The notes: generated by a model from the letters alone, not told the origin. A stretch of 64,000 bases of DNA from Antilocapra americana (GCA_007570785.1 ML664152.1:1302911-1366910), one strand, 5' to 3'. Shown: positions 1 to 10,502, counted from the first letter of the stretch. A program made the numbers and translations.

Positions 1-430
1 TTAGAAAATTCATAAATGCATGAAAACAGGTTTTAGCAATGATCTCAGTTCGCAGAAACAGACAATATAGCCCTTTGGTTGTACCTCCTTGAGGCCTTTA
101 AAATACACACACACATACACCTTTATTTTTTGTCAAATATGCTATTTTTACCTGTGTTTTGACTTTATATTCTGGCCTCACTTTCCCATGTTATGAATCA
201 TTCCTATAAACATTAATTGCTGCCTAATAGTCTATTGTGTGTATAAGTCCAATAACTGATGTACTAAATCATCTATTATTGGGCATTTGGGGGTGCTTCC
301 AATTGTTATTTATGTAAATTAATGATGTAATGAAAATCCTCTGTACATAAATGTAATGCTTATCTGACTGTTGAAGATAAGTTCTTAAGAGTAGAATTTT
401 AAGCCAAGTACCTGATGTTTTTAAAGCTTG
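1..430 (-). mobile_element. Probable decayed antisense L1 fragment
   Basis: AT-rich DNA. The part around 200-350 (gggcatttgggggtgcttcc and flanks) reads like the antisense of the L1 ORF2 C-terminal region, where young copies encode the 'dated trial animal' style wording TGGACATTTGGGTTGTTTCC. Divergence is high and boundaries are not visible. It could also be another old LINE. Confidence 0.35.
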
Positions 431-1062
431 TGATACACAAAGACAAAGAGCTCTCCAGAAACTTGTCTCCCTTCAGTCACTTTCTGAGACAGAAAATGGT
501 GATGTCTGAGTCTGATCTCTGTGATTCCTTGCCAAAACTCCTTTGTATAAACCTTCTCAACATATATGCCATCAAGATGGTCAGAGAATGAGGTGCATGC
601 ATTTGTCCACTAATATGGAGGCCTGGCACCTTTTCATGGTTGTTGGTATCTATGCTCCTTTTGTAAACCACCTGCTCAATAATCACCAGCAAAGCAACTA
701 GATGAGAGTCAATGAAATCCATGAGAATTATAAGAAGGACACATAACTAATTTATGACCAAAGATTCAACAAGTTTAAGTAAATCTATTGTAGAAAATAT
801 GAAATTCATGTGTTTTTAATATTAGAATTAAACATTTTTAATAACCTAGTAATAACTGAGTTGAATTGGGATGGAATCAGTGTGAACTCAGGTCTACTAC
901 AAACACCCATGTGCAGCTCCAGAGCCAAGACTTTAGCCTCTAACACCACTTTCCACAAAAGGAAAAAACATCATTTGCTGTTTCTTTTTGTTTCTATGAC
1001 TGAGACAGGAGGTAGCAGAGAGCCTGAAATTGATAAGTGACTCAAGAAAAAAAATACAAAAT
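431..1062. other. No recognisable feature
   Basis: No repeat family, exon-like structure or RNA gene was recognised. Short open frames here lack codon-like character or a known domain. Confidence 0.4.
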
Positions 1063-1227
1063 CTGAATAGAGATAGACATAGATGATATAGTATATAGAT
1101 AATATCAATCTCTGAATAAAGATAGATATAGATGATATACTATACTATACTATAGATATACTATACTATACACTATAGTGTATACTATATACTATATCAT
1201 CTCTATCTATATATATAGATGATATAC
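1063..1227. repeat. AT-rich GATA/TATA tandem array with palindrome
   Basis: Degenerate array of GATAGATATA and TATACTATAC words. A unit beginning CTGAATA recurs at 1063 and 1112 (period about 49 bp). An 18-bp perfect palindrome, TATACACTATAGTGTATA, occupies 1167-1184, and the flanks continue imperfect pairing. This is typical of an expanding microsatellite able to form hairpins. Confidence 0.85.
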
Positions 1228-1229
1228 AG

Positions 1230-2440
1230 ACATTTCAAGGGAAGAATCTAGAAGAGAGACGTTTACAGTGATGCAAATTTACCCCAAGAAGCAAGAAAAG
1301 TCTGAAATAAACAACCTAACCTTGTACCTAAAGGAAGGAGAAAAAGAACACATATAATTCAAAGCTATTAGAAGGAAAGAAATAATAAAGCTCAGGGCAG
1401 ACATAAATGAAGTAGAGACTAAAAAAAAAAAGAAAAGATGAATGATAAATGAAACTAAGAGCTGGTGCTTTGAAACAGTAAACATAATTGATAAACCTTT
1501 AGACAGACTCATCAAGGGAAAAAAAGAGAAGAGCCCAAATATATAAGATCAGAAATAAAACTAGAGAAGTTACAACTAACACCACAGAAATACAAAAGAT
1601 CACAAGAGACTGCTATGGTTAAACTAGGTGCCAATAAAATGGAAAACCTAGAAGAAATGGACAAATTCCTAGAAATGTTTGATCTCCCAAGGCTGAACCA
1701 TTAAGAAGTAAAAAATATGAACAGATCAATTACCAGTAATGAAATTGAATCAGAAATTTAGAAAAACTCTCAACAAAAAACGTCTGGGCTAGTCAGCTTC
1801 ACAGGTGAGTTTACCAAACATTTAGAAAAGAGTTAAAACCTATCCTTCTCAACTGATTCCAAAAAAACTGCAAAGAGAGGAATACTTCCAAACTCATTCA
1901 GTGAGGCCATTATCACCCTGATACCAAAACCAGAAAAATATGTCACCAAAAAAAGAAAATCACAGGCCAATATCACTAATGAACACAGATAAAAAAAATC
2001 CTCAACAAAATACTAGCAAACCAAATTCACTAATGCATTAAATGGATCATACACCACGATCAAGTGGTATGATACACCCCAGGAATGGAAAGATGGATTA
2101 ATATCCACAACCAATTAATGTGATACACCACATTACTAAATTGAAGAATAAGAATCACATGATCATCTCAATAGATGCAGAAAAAGCTTTTGACAAATCT
2201 CAATATCCAATTATGATAAAAGCTCTCTACAAAGTGAATAGCCAGGGAAAACCTCAAAATAATAAAAGTCATATATGAAAAACCCACAACTAACATCATA
2301 TTTAACAATGAAAAGCTGAAAGCATTTCCTCTAAGATTAGGAACAAAACAAGATTCCCATTCTCACCATTTTTATTCAACATAGCATTGGAAACCCTAGC
2401 CAGAGTAATCAGATAAGAAAAAGAAATCAAAGGAATCTGA
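1230..2440 (+). mobile_element. Old L1, ORF2 endonuclease-end to reverse-transcriptase part
   Basis: Sense L1 ORF2 DNA with many stops. Recognisable landmarks are AATAAACAACCTAAC (about 1308), the GAGCTGGTGCTTTGAAA block (1460), TCATCAAGG (1510), the polymerase stretch ATTATCACCCTGATACCAAA (1909), and the RT region near GCAGAAAAAGCTTTTGACAAA (2180), which corresponds to the DAEKAFD motif. It stops at about 2440, where BovB sequence begins. About 1.3 kb of ORF2 is missing before L1 resumes at 3963, so the BovB event either deleted L1 DNA or joined two copies. Confidence 0.85.
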
Positions 2441-2507
2441 ATTGGAATGCTGTGTTCCGAAGAACTGAGGCTTTTGAATTGTGTTTTGACATTAGTTTGA
2501 ACATAGT

Positions 2508-3416
2508 TTGAACATGCTTTGGCATTGCCCTTCTTTGGGATTGGAATGAAAACTGACCTTTTCCAGTCCTGTGGCCACTGATGAGTTTTCCAAATTTGCT
2601 GGCATATTAAGTGCAGCACTTTCACAGCATCATCTTTTAGGATTTGAAATAGCTCAGCTGGAATTCCATCAGCTCCACTAGTTTTGTTCATAATGATGAT
2701 TCCTAAGGCCCACTTGACTTCACATTCCAGGATGTCTGGCTCTAGGTGAGTGATCACACCATTGTGGTTATCTGGATCATGAAGATCTCTTTTGTATAGT
2801 TCTTCTATGTATTCTTGCCACCTCTTCTTAGTATCTTCTGCTTCTGTTAGGTCAATACCATTTCTATACTTTATTGTGCCCATCTTTGCATGAAATATTC
2901 CCTTGGTATCTCTAATTTTCTTGAAGAGATCTCTAGTTCTTTCCCATTCTATTGTTTTCCTCTATTTCTTTGCATTGATCACTGAGGAAGGCTTTCTTAT
3001 CTCTCCTTGCTATTCTTTGGAACTCTGCATTCAAGTGGGTATATCTTTCCTTTTCTCCTTTGACTTTCGCTTCTCTTCTTTTCTCATCTATTTATAAGCC
3101 CTCCTCAGACAACCATTTTCCCTTTTTGCATTTTTTTCCCTTGTGGATGGTCTTGATGGTCCTGTGCAATGTCATGAACCTCCATCCACAGTTCTTCAGG
3201 CACTCTGTCTATCAGATCTCATCACTTGAATCTATTTGTCACTGTATAACCATAAGGGATTTGATTTAGGTCATACCTGAATGGTCTAGTGATTTTCCCT
3301 ACTTTCTTCAAGTTAAGTCTGAATTTGGCAATAAGGAGTTCATGATCTGAGCCACAGTCAGCTCCTCGTCTTGTTTTTGCTTCTCCATCTTTGACTGCAA
3401 AGAATATAATCAATCT
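2508..3416 (-). pseudogene. BovB ORF fragment, endonuclease-to-RT linker and early RT, inverted part
   Basis: On the minus strand the frame reads TEAEDTKKRWQEY, then GIPAELFQILKDDA, then WKRSVFIPIPKKG, which are recognisable BovB reverse-transcriptase N-terminal blocks. Upstream (3222-3400) is a decayed end of the endonuclease domain (KVGKITRPFRYDLNQIPYGY). Stops and frameshifts separate the blocks, so it is dead. The polymerase catalytic region is absent from this copy. Confidence 0.85.
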
Positions 3417-3450
3417 AACAGCAACCAATAACCAGCAGTATAATCAATCT

Positions 3451-3962
3451 GACCAACCTAGACAGCATATTAAAAAGCAGAGACATTACTTTACTGACAA
3501 AAGTCCGTATAGTCAAATGATGGTTTTTCCAGTAGTCACGTATGGATGTGAGAGTTGGACCATAAAGAAAGCTGAGAGCCAAAGAGTTGATGCTTTTGTA
3601 GTGTGATGTTGGAGAAGACTCTTGAGAGTCCCTTGGACAGCAAAGAGATCAAACCAGTCAATCATAAAGGCAGTCAGTCCTGAATATTCATTGGAAGGAA
3701 TGATGTTGAAGCTGAAGCTTCAATACTTTGGCCACCTGATGCGAAGAACTGACTCACTGAAAAAGACCCTAATGCTGGGAAAGTATGTAGGCAGGAGGAG
3801 AAGGGGATGACAGAGGACAAGATGGTTGGATGGCATCACTGACTCCACAGACATTGAGTTTGAGCAAGCTCCAGGAGTTGATAATGGATAGGGAGGCCTG
3901 GTGTGCTGCAGCGCATGGGATTGCAAAGAGTCGGACATGACTAAACAATTGAACTGAATTGA
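3451..3962 (+). pseudogene. BovB ORF 3' end and 3' terminus
   Basis: Plus-strand BovB 3' end. Frames read VVTYGCESWTIKKAE, RVPWTAKRSNQSI and LKLQYFGHLMRR, which are the C-terminal BovB blocks, with frame breaks between them. It ends with the BovB terminus GTCGGACATGACTAAACAATTGAAC. The same 3' tail is shared with Bov-tA and BOV-A2 SINEs. Confidence 0.9.
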
Positions 3963-5165
3963 ACCATATGATTCAACAATTCCACTTCTGGGCATTATCT
4001 AAAAAAAACAAAACCACTAGTTGGAAAAGATATGCGCATTCCATATTCACTACAGTATTATTTACAACAGACAAGATATGGAAGAACCCTAAGTGTACAC
4101 TAATAGGTGAATGGATAAAGAAGATGTGGTATATAAATACAAAGGAAGGGACTTCCCTGGTGGTCCAGTAGCTATGACTCAATGCTCCCAATGCAGGGGT
4201 CCAGGTTCAATCCCTGGTTGGGGAATTAGACCCACATGCCGCAATTAAAGATCCTATCAAAGATTGAAGATCCTATGTGCTGCAACTAAGACCTGGCACA
4301 GCCAAATAAATAAATAAAAATAAATATATATTTGAAATAACATATTTTAAAAATAAAATAAATAAATGGAATATTATTTGTGACAGTGCTGACAGACCTA
4401 GAGAGGATTAAGTAAAAAGAGTCAGATAGAAAAAAACAAACATAGCATGATTTCACTTGTATGTGGATCTCAAACAACAAAATGATTAAACAATCAGAAA
4501 CAAAATCAAAGATATAGAGGACAAATGGGTGGTTGCCAGAAGGGAGGAGGGAAAGGGAAGGAGAGAAATAGGTGAGAAAGGTTAAGCTTTGCAAAATAAA
4601 TGAGTCACAGATACAAAATGTACAGTGTGCAGAGTATAGTCAATAATTATGTATATCTGTGTACGGTAACATATCATAACTAGATTTACGGTGCTCATTT
4701 TGAAATATACAGAAATATAGACTCACTATGTTGTATAACAGAAACTAACATAGTACTGGAAGTCAATTATATTTAAAAAACAAACAAAAGCAGAGAAAAA
4801 GAAATCAGATTTGTGATTACCAGAGGCAGAGGTTTGGGAGGGAGAACTGCATGAAGGGAGTCAAAATATACGAACTTAGAATTATGAGATAAATAAGTAC
4901 GAGGGGTGCAAAGTACAAAAGGAAAAAAATAACACTGATGTATGTTATATGTGAAAGTTGTTAAAAGATTAAATCCCAAAAGTTCTAATCACAAGGAAAA
5001 AAATTTTTTATTTTTTTAAATTTTGCATCTATATGACATGATGGATGCTCACTAAACATACCGTGATAATCATTTCATGATTAAGTCAAATCATTATACT
5101 GGATACCTTAACTTACACAGAGCTGTATGTAAATTTTGTCTGAATAAAACTGGAAGAAAAATAAC
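3963..5165 (+). mobile_element. Old L1, ORF2 C-terminal end and 3' UTR
   Basis: Begins inside the L1 C-terminal coding region (ATGATTCAACAATTCCACTTCTGGGCA). It continues through GGTGAATGGATAAAGAAGATGTGG and ends with the artiodactyl L1 3' terminus (GTCAAATCATTATACTGGATACC at about 5085, AATAAAACTGGAAGAAAA at about 5143). A SINE at 4148-4330 interrupts it just before GGAATATTATTTG. Confidence 0.85.
4148..4330 (+). mobile_element. tRNA-Glu-type artiodactyl SINE
   Basis: Starts GGGACTTCCCTGGTGGTCCAG, contains a B-box-like GGTTCAATCCCTGG, and ends CCTGGCACAGCCAAATAAATAAATA with an A-rich tail. This is the tRNA-headed SINE without a BovB tail. A short internal duplication, GATCCTAT(C/G), is present near 4250-4275. 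Confidence 0.85.
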
Positions 5166-5169
5166 CAAA

Positions 5170-6465
5170 AAAATGTAATAATATAAAAATTGTAAATCAT
5201 ACACAAAAAACAAAAATAAATTGGACTTGATCAAAACTGAAAAACATTTTGTGCCTCGAAGGAAACTATAAATAAAGAAAGGGAGAATACAAGCTACAAA
5301 ATGGGAGAAAACTTCTATATCTGATAAGCATCCAGAATACATAGAGAATTATAATTCAGCAATAAAAAAGACAATTCAATTAAACAACGGGCAAAAAAAC
5401 TGAATATACATTTCCCCAGAGAAGCTATATAAATGGCCAATAAGCAAGTGAAAAGATTGGAAACATCATTAGTCATTAGGGTGTTTCTGTGTGCTCAGTC
5501 ACTCAGTCATTTCTAACTCTTTGTGACCCTGTGGACTGTAACCCACCAGGCTCCCCTGTCCATGGGATGTTTTCAGGCAAGAAGACTGGAGTGGGTTGCC
5601 GTTTTCCTCCTTCAGAGGATCCTCCTGACCCAGGGATTAAACCCGTGTCCTCTGTGTCCCCTGCACTGCAGGCAGATTCTCTTACTGCTGAGCCATCAGG
5701 GAAGCCATAGTCATTAGGCTAATGCAAATCAAAACTCACAATGATAGACCATGTCACACCCACCAGAACGGCTATAATCAAAAACACTGACAATAACAAG
5801 TATTAGTGGGGATGTGCAGAAATTAAAGCCCTCATATAACACTGGCGGGAAATATTTTTCCTGCCATTTTGGAAAACATTCTGGTAGTCTGTCAAAAAGT
5901 TAAATATATTGTTGCCCCGTGACTCAGCAATTTTACTCCTATGTACTTAAGAGAATGAAAAATATACATTCATACAAAAACCTGCACACCAAGTTCATAA
6001 CAGCATTAATCACAATAGCTAAAAAACAGAAACAACCCAACGATCCATTAATGGATGAAAGGATAAACAAAATGCTATATTCATAGGATGGAATATAATT
6101 CAGCCATAAGAAGGAATGAGGTACTAATACGTGCTACAACACAGATGAACTTTGAAAACATGTTAAGTGGAAAAGTCCATGTACACATTCTATATGATTC
6201 CATTTATATGAAATGTCCAGAATGGGCAAATCCATAGAGATAGAAAGTAGATTAATGGTGGGGAGGGACTGGAGAAGGGAAGAAAGGGAGGTGACTGCTA
6301 ATGGGTATAACGTATCTTTCTGGGTTGTAAAAAATGTTCTGGAATTAGATGGTGATAGCTGTGATAGATGCACAGCTCTGTAAATATGCCAAAAACCACT
6401 CATTGATGCACTCTAATCAAGCAAATTTTATGGTATGTGAATTATATCACAAATCAAAAAATAAA
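5170..6465 (+). mobile_element. Old L1, ORF2 C-terminal part and 3' UTR
   Basis: Second L1 directly after the tail of the previous one. Landmarks are AAATTGGACTTGATCAAAACTG, ATGGGAGAAAACTTCTATATCTG, AATGCAAATCAAAACTCACAATGA (after the SINE), ACTCAGCAATTTTACTCCTA and the 3' UTR AAATGTCCAGAATGGGCAAA. It ends TATGGTATGTGAATTATATCAC before 6465. A Bov-tA interrupts it at 5481. Confidence 0.85.
5481..5707 (-). mobile_element. Bov-tA SINE with 11-bp target duplication
   Basis: Antisense Bov-tA. The BovB-derived tail comes first (CTCAGTCACTCAGTCAT) and the tRNA head last (GCTGAGCCATCAGGGAAGCC). TAGTCATTAGG flanks it at 5470-5480 and 5708-5718, a clean target-site duplication within L1. Confidence 0.95.
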
Positions 6466-6619
6466 CATAGTAGACATCTATGTACTTACAAAGAAGAATA
6501 AAGAGTTGTCAACATTTTGCTTTATTTGCTTCAGATCTCTATTTAAAATGCTTTCAGATGCCAGTGAAGCCCTACACCCTACTGATAACCTCTCCTTCTC
6601 TATAGGAAAGAAATGATAA

Positions 6620-7989
6620 ACACATCATTCACATTCAGGTGCTTATACCTCTGCTGGCTGTGTAAATATGCAAAAACAAAGATACCATACAGCACCCATA
6701 CTTTTATAACTTGGTTTTTCACAGTCAGCATTGTTACTGAGATTTATGCATCTTGATATGCAGAGATCTAATTCATTCTTTTTAACGTAGAATAATTTTT
6801 GACAGTGTGAAGAAAACAAATGTTTGGATCCACTTATTGAGGCCAATTGGGTACTTTCCAGTGTTTTGTTACTACAAACACTGTAGGACCATGTCCTCAG
6901 GTACTCATGGGACTTTCTAGAACAAATGCTGAAAATGGCATTGGTGAGTCCTACTAGGTGCACATTGTCAACTTCACTAATGTAACCAAATCAGTCTCCA
7001 AAGTGGTCACACCAACCTGTATTATTAACAGCAAGGTGTAAGAGTTCCCATTTACCCACACCTCACCGATACTTATTAACTGGCATCACGCTTATAAATC
7101 TGATGAGTAGAAGTGGCCTCTCACTGTTTTCATTCACATTTCATGGATTAATAGAAAAATCACAGTTTTCATACATTTATAACCTTTATGACTTCCTCAT
7201 TTGGGAATCTTATAGCCTTTATCCACTGTAGGCTTATTCTTTCTAGATCTTTGATGTCAATACTTTTCAAGTTATATGACTTTCAAATGTATCTGCCTGT
7301 CTGTAGTCTGTCTTTTAATTCTATAAATATCTTCTGCCACACAGATGACTTTTCTACTTCATATGGACAAATAAACCAGTCTTTTTCCTTACAGTTGGTG
7401 CTTGGTTTAAGAAATCCATCTTCAACCAGATGTCAAAGACAGTCTTCTGTCTTCTGTAAATTTCAGTTTTGCTTTTCACACTCAGGATTTGATTCCATCT
7501 AGAATTTAGTCTCATATACGAAGCATTAGGTATGGATCTAATTCTAATCTTTACCATAGGAGTAGAAGATTATCCCAGCAGTATTGACTAAAAGATCCCT
7601 CCTCTGCCCATGGACTTGTAATGTACCCTTGTAAAGTATGAATTCCTTTGGGCATGGGGTGTGGGGGAGTATGGACGTGGTTGGGTGTGGGCATATCTGA
7701 GTGTGTATGTGGGTATGTGTAGTAGGTGGGTCGATGTGGGTGCATGTGAGTGTGTATGGGGGGTATATGGCTGTGTGTGATATGAGGGTGTGTGAATATG
7801 TTTCCTACTCTGTTGCACTGGCATATTTGTCTGTCCCTGGTCTAATAATACAGATATCAAATATTACACTTTTATAATAAGCTTTAACATTTGAATGGGT
7901 AAGTCCCTCTTATTTTTCTTCAAAAGTAATTCGTATTTTGATCCCTGACTCTTCTATCTGAATTTTAGAATCAGCACATCCAAACCTAC
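6620..7989 (-). mobile_element. Old antisense L1 (host of the nested insertions), 3' half
   Basis: Antisense of the L1 ORF2 end: TCCAAAGTGGTCACACCAACCTGTATTATTAACAGC is the antisense of the GGTGTGACCACTTTGGA-type block, followed by GGAATTTAGTCTCATATACG-type and GGGTAAGTCCCTCTTATTTTTC blocks. It is interrupted by TG-rich DNA (7655-7805) and by the young L1 nest at 7990, and it resumes at 10503. Confidence 0.75.
7655..7805. repeat. Degenerate TG-rich minisatellite
   Basis: Purine/TG-rich irregular array (GTGTGGG, GTGTGTATG, GGGTATGTG words). It lies inside the antisense L1 and displaces about 100 bp of its expected sequence. The long histidine/proline/threonine frames opposite it are by-products. 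Confidence 0.85.
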
Positions 7990-8004
7990 AAGAAGGCCTG
8001 TCAG
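7990..8004. repeat. Target-site duplication of L1 copy A, left
   Basis: AAGAAGGCCTGTCAG. It is repeated exactly at 10488-10502, just after the A-rich tail of copy A. Confidence 0.95.
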
Positions 8005-8743
8005 AAGCTTTTAATTTTAATTAGGTCCCATTTGTTTATTCGTGCTTTTATTTCCGATATTCTGGGAGGTGGGTCAGAGAGGATCCTGCTTTGGTTTATG
8101 TCAGAAAGTGTTTTGCCTATGTTTTCCTCTAGGAGTTTTATAGTTTCTGGTCTTATGATTAGATCTTTGATCCATTTTGAGTTTATTTTTGTGTATGGTG
8201 TTAGAAAGTGTTCTAGTTTCATTCTTTTACAAGTGGCTGTCCAGTTTTCTCAGCACCACTTGCTAAAGAGACTGTCTTTTCTCCATTGTATATTCTTGCC
8301 TCCTTTGACAAAGATAAGGTATCCATAGATGTGTGGAAGCAATAAATGCTGGAGAGGATATGGAGAAAAGGGAACCCTCTTACACTGTTGGTGGGAATGC
8401 AAACTAGGACAGCCACTATGGAGAACAGTGTGGAGATTCCTTAAAAAACTGAAAATAGAACTGCCATATGACCCAGCAATCCCACTGCTGGGCATACACA
8501 CCGAAAAAACCAGAATTGAAAGAGACACGTGTACTCCAGTGTTCATCGCTGCACTGTTTACAACAGCCAGGACATGGAAGCAACCTAGATGCCCATCAAC
8601 TGATGAATGGATAAGAAAGCTGTGGTACATATACACAATGGAATATTACTCAGCCATTAAAAAGAATTCATTTGAATCAGTTCTACTCAGGTGGACGGAA
8701 CTGGAGCCTATTATCCAGAGTGAAGTAAGCCAGAAGGAAAAAC

Positions 8744-8757
8744 AAAAATACAGTATA
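8744..8757. repeat. Target-site duplication of L1 copy B, left
   Basis: AAAAATACAGTATA. It is repeated at 10136-10149. Removing 8758-10149 restores the reading of copy A across ...CAAAAATACAGTATA|GTAACGCATATATATGG. Confidence 0.95.
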
Positions 8758-8761
8758 CTTC

Positions 8762-9263
8762 TTTGGAGAAATGTCTGTTAACTTCTTTGGCCCACTTTTT
8801 GATTGGGTTGTTTATTTTTCTAGAATGGAGCTGCAGGAGTTGTTTGTATATTTTTGAGATTAATTGTTTGTCCGTTGCTTCATTGGCTATTATTTTCTCC
8901 CATTCTGAAGGCTGTCTTTTCACCTTGCTTATAGTTTCCTTTGTTGTGCAGAAGCTTTTAATTTTAATTAGGTCCCATTTGTTTATTCGTGTTTTTATTT
9001 CCAGTATTCTGGGAGGTGGGTCATGGAGTATCCCGCTTTGGTTTATGTCAGAGAGTGTTTTGCCTATGTTATCCTCTAGGAGTTTTATAGTTTCTGGTCT
9101 TATGCTTAGATCTTTGATCCATTTTGAGTTTATCTTTGTGTATGGTGTTAGAAAGTGTTCTAGTTTCATTCTTTTACAAGTGGCTGTCCAGTTTTCCCAG
9201 CACCACTTGTTAAAGAGGTTGTCTTTTCTCCATTGTATATTCTTGCCTCCTTTGTCAAAGATA
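8762..9263 (-). pseudogene. L1 ORF2 fragment (inverted segment of copy B)
   Basis: Open on the minus strand, reading [16 protein letters not shown], then [20 protein letters not shown], then [15 protein letters not shown], and ending NRHFSKE. These are blocks of the L1 ORF2 region just before the cysteine-rich C-terminus. No stop codons occur in about 165 codons, which indicates a young copy. Confidence 0.95.
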
Positions 9264-9829
9264 AAATGGCTAACAAACACATGAAAAGATGTTCAATATC
9301 ACTCATTATCAGAGAAATGCAAATCAAAACCACAATGAGGTATCACTTTACACCAGTCAGAATGGCTGTAATGCAAAAGTCTACAAGCAATAAATGCTGG
9401 AGAGGATGTGGAGAAAAGGGAACTCTCTTACACTGTTGGTGGGAATGCAAACTAGTACAGCCACTATGGAAAACAGTGTGGAGGTTCCTTAAAAAGCTGC
9501 AAATAGTCCTGCCATATGACCCAGCAATCCCACTGCTGGGCATATACATCGAGGAAACCAGAATTGAAAGAGCCACGTGTACCCCAATGTTCATCGCTGC
9601 ATTGTTTACAATAGCCAGGACATGGAAGCAACCTAGATGCCCATCAACTGACGAATGGATAAGAAAGCTGTGGTACATATACACAATGGAATATTACTCA
9701 GCATTAAAAAAAAATTCATTTGAATCAATTCTACTCAGATGGACCGAACTGGAGCCCATTATCCAGAGTGAAGTAAGCCAGAAGCAAAAACAACAATACA
9801 GTATATTAACACATATATATGGAATTTAG
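9264..9829 (+). pseudogene. L1 ORF2 C-terminal fragment with natural stop
   Basis: Open for about 188 codons to the natural ORF2 stop TAG at 9827 (ends LTHIYGI). It carries the L1 C-terminal cysteine/histidine cluster [18 protein letters not shown] and the conserved block [12 protein letters not shown]. There is no endonuclease or polymerase domain, so it cannot encode an active enzyme. Confidence 0.95.
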
Positions 9830-10487
9830 AAAGATAGTAACGAGAACCCAACATGCGAGACAGCAAAAGGAACGCAGATGTATAGAACAGACTCGTGGAC
9901 TCTGTGGATGAGGGAAAGGGTGGGATGATATGGGAGAATGGCATTGAAACATGTTAATTATCATATGTCTAATCAATCGCCAGCCCAGGATTGATTCTCG
10001 GGGCTGGTGCACCGAGATTTCCCGGGGGGGAGGGAGGAGGGAGGGGGGAGGGAGGGGTTTCTGGAGGGGGAGCATATGTAAACCCATGGTGATATCATGA
10101 CATTATATGGCAAAAACAATAAAAGGGAGAAAAAGAAAAATACAGTATAGTAACGCATATATATGGAATTTAGAAAGATGGTAACGAGAACCCTGCCTGC
10201 GAGACAGCAAAAGAAATGTAGATGTATAGAACAGTCTCGTGGACTCTGTGGAAGAGGGCAAGGGTGGGATGATATGGGAGAATGGCATTGAAACATGTTA
10301 ATTATCATATGTGAAATCAATCACCAGCCCAGATTTGATGCTCGGGGCTGGTGTACCGGGATGACCCAGGGAGAGGGAATCGGGAGGGAGGAGGGAGGGG
10401 AGTTCTGGAAGGGGAACATATGTATACCCATGGCAGATTCATGTCAATGTATGCCAAAACCAACACAATAAAGTAAAGAAAAAAAAA

Positions 10488-10502
10488 AAGAAGGCCTGTC
10501 AG
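10488..10502. repeat. Target-site duplication of L1 copy A, right
   Basis: Exact copy of 7990-8004. The sequence after it (GATTTGATTTTGCAGTTAAC) continues the old antisense L1 interrupted at 7989. Confidence 0.95.

Larger units (their letters stand above)
2441..3962. mobile_element. Rearranged BovB (RTE) LINE with internal inversion
   Basis: One BovB insertion made of a minus-strand segment (2508-3416) followed by a plus-strand 3' segment (3451-3962). It is preceded by a scrambled 65-bp piece that holds a plus-strand BovB scrap (CCGAAGAACTGAGGCTTTTG, about 2457). Junctions carry short direct repeats: AGTTTGAACAT twice in tandem (2494-2515) and TATAATCAATCT at 3405 and 3439 around 22 bp of filler. 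The layout resembles 5' inversion by twin priming. Confidence 0.8.
8758..10135 (+). mobile_element. L1 copy B, twin-primed, inserted into copy A
   Basis: Inverted segment 8758-9263 plus forward segment 9264-10135. The two breakpoints in L1 coordinates nearly meet: the inverted part ends at ...NRHFSKE and the forward part starts at MANKHMKR, adjacent in an intact ORF2. This is the classic twin-priming outcome with almost no loss. The 3' UTR is the G-rich type (ACCGAGATTTCCCGGGGGGG, then AACCCATGGTGATATCATGA) with an A-rich tail ending GGGAGAAAAAG. Confidence 0.95.
8005..10487 (+). mobile_element. L1 copy A, 5'-inverted, split by copy B
   Basis: Young ruminant L1. Its 5' part, 8005-8336, is inverted: the minus-strand frame reads [14 protein letters not shown] at the DKGG end and ends [12 protein letters not shown]. 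The forward part, from 8337, reads [20 protein letters not shown] through [12 protein letters not shown]. It is interrupted at 8758-10135 by copy B and resumes at 10150 with the last ORF2 codons, a 3' UTR (GGCTGGTGTACCGGGATGACC) and the tail AATAAAGTAAAGAAAAAAA. Roughly 80 codons of ORF2 are missing between the inverted and forward parts. The flanking 15-bp duplication shows a single insertion by target-primed reverse transcription with an inversion. Confidence 0.95.

Noticed and set aside
5489..5717. Open frames reading [21 protein letters not shown] text here and at many other sites
   Set aside because: These are translations of Bov-tA/BovB tails, repeated throughout the window.
7551..7860. 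Histidine/threonine/proline-rich minus frames
   Set aside because: Translation of a TG-rich minisatellite, not a protein.
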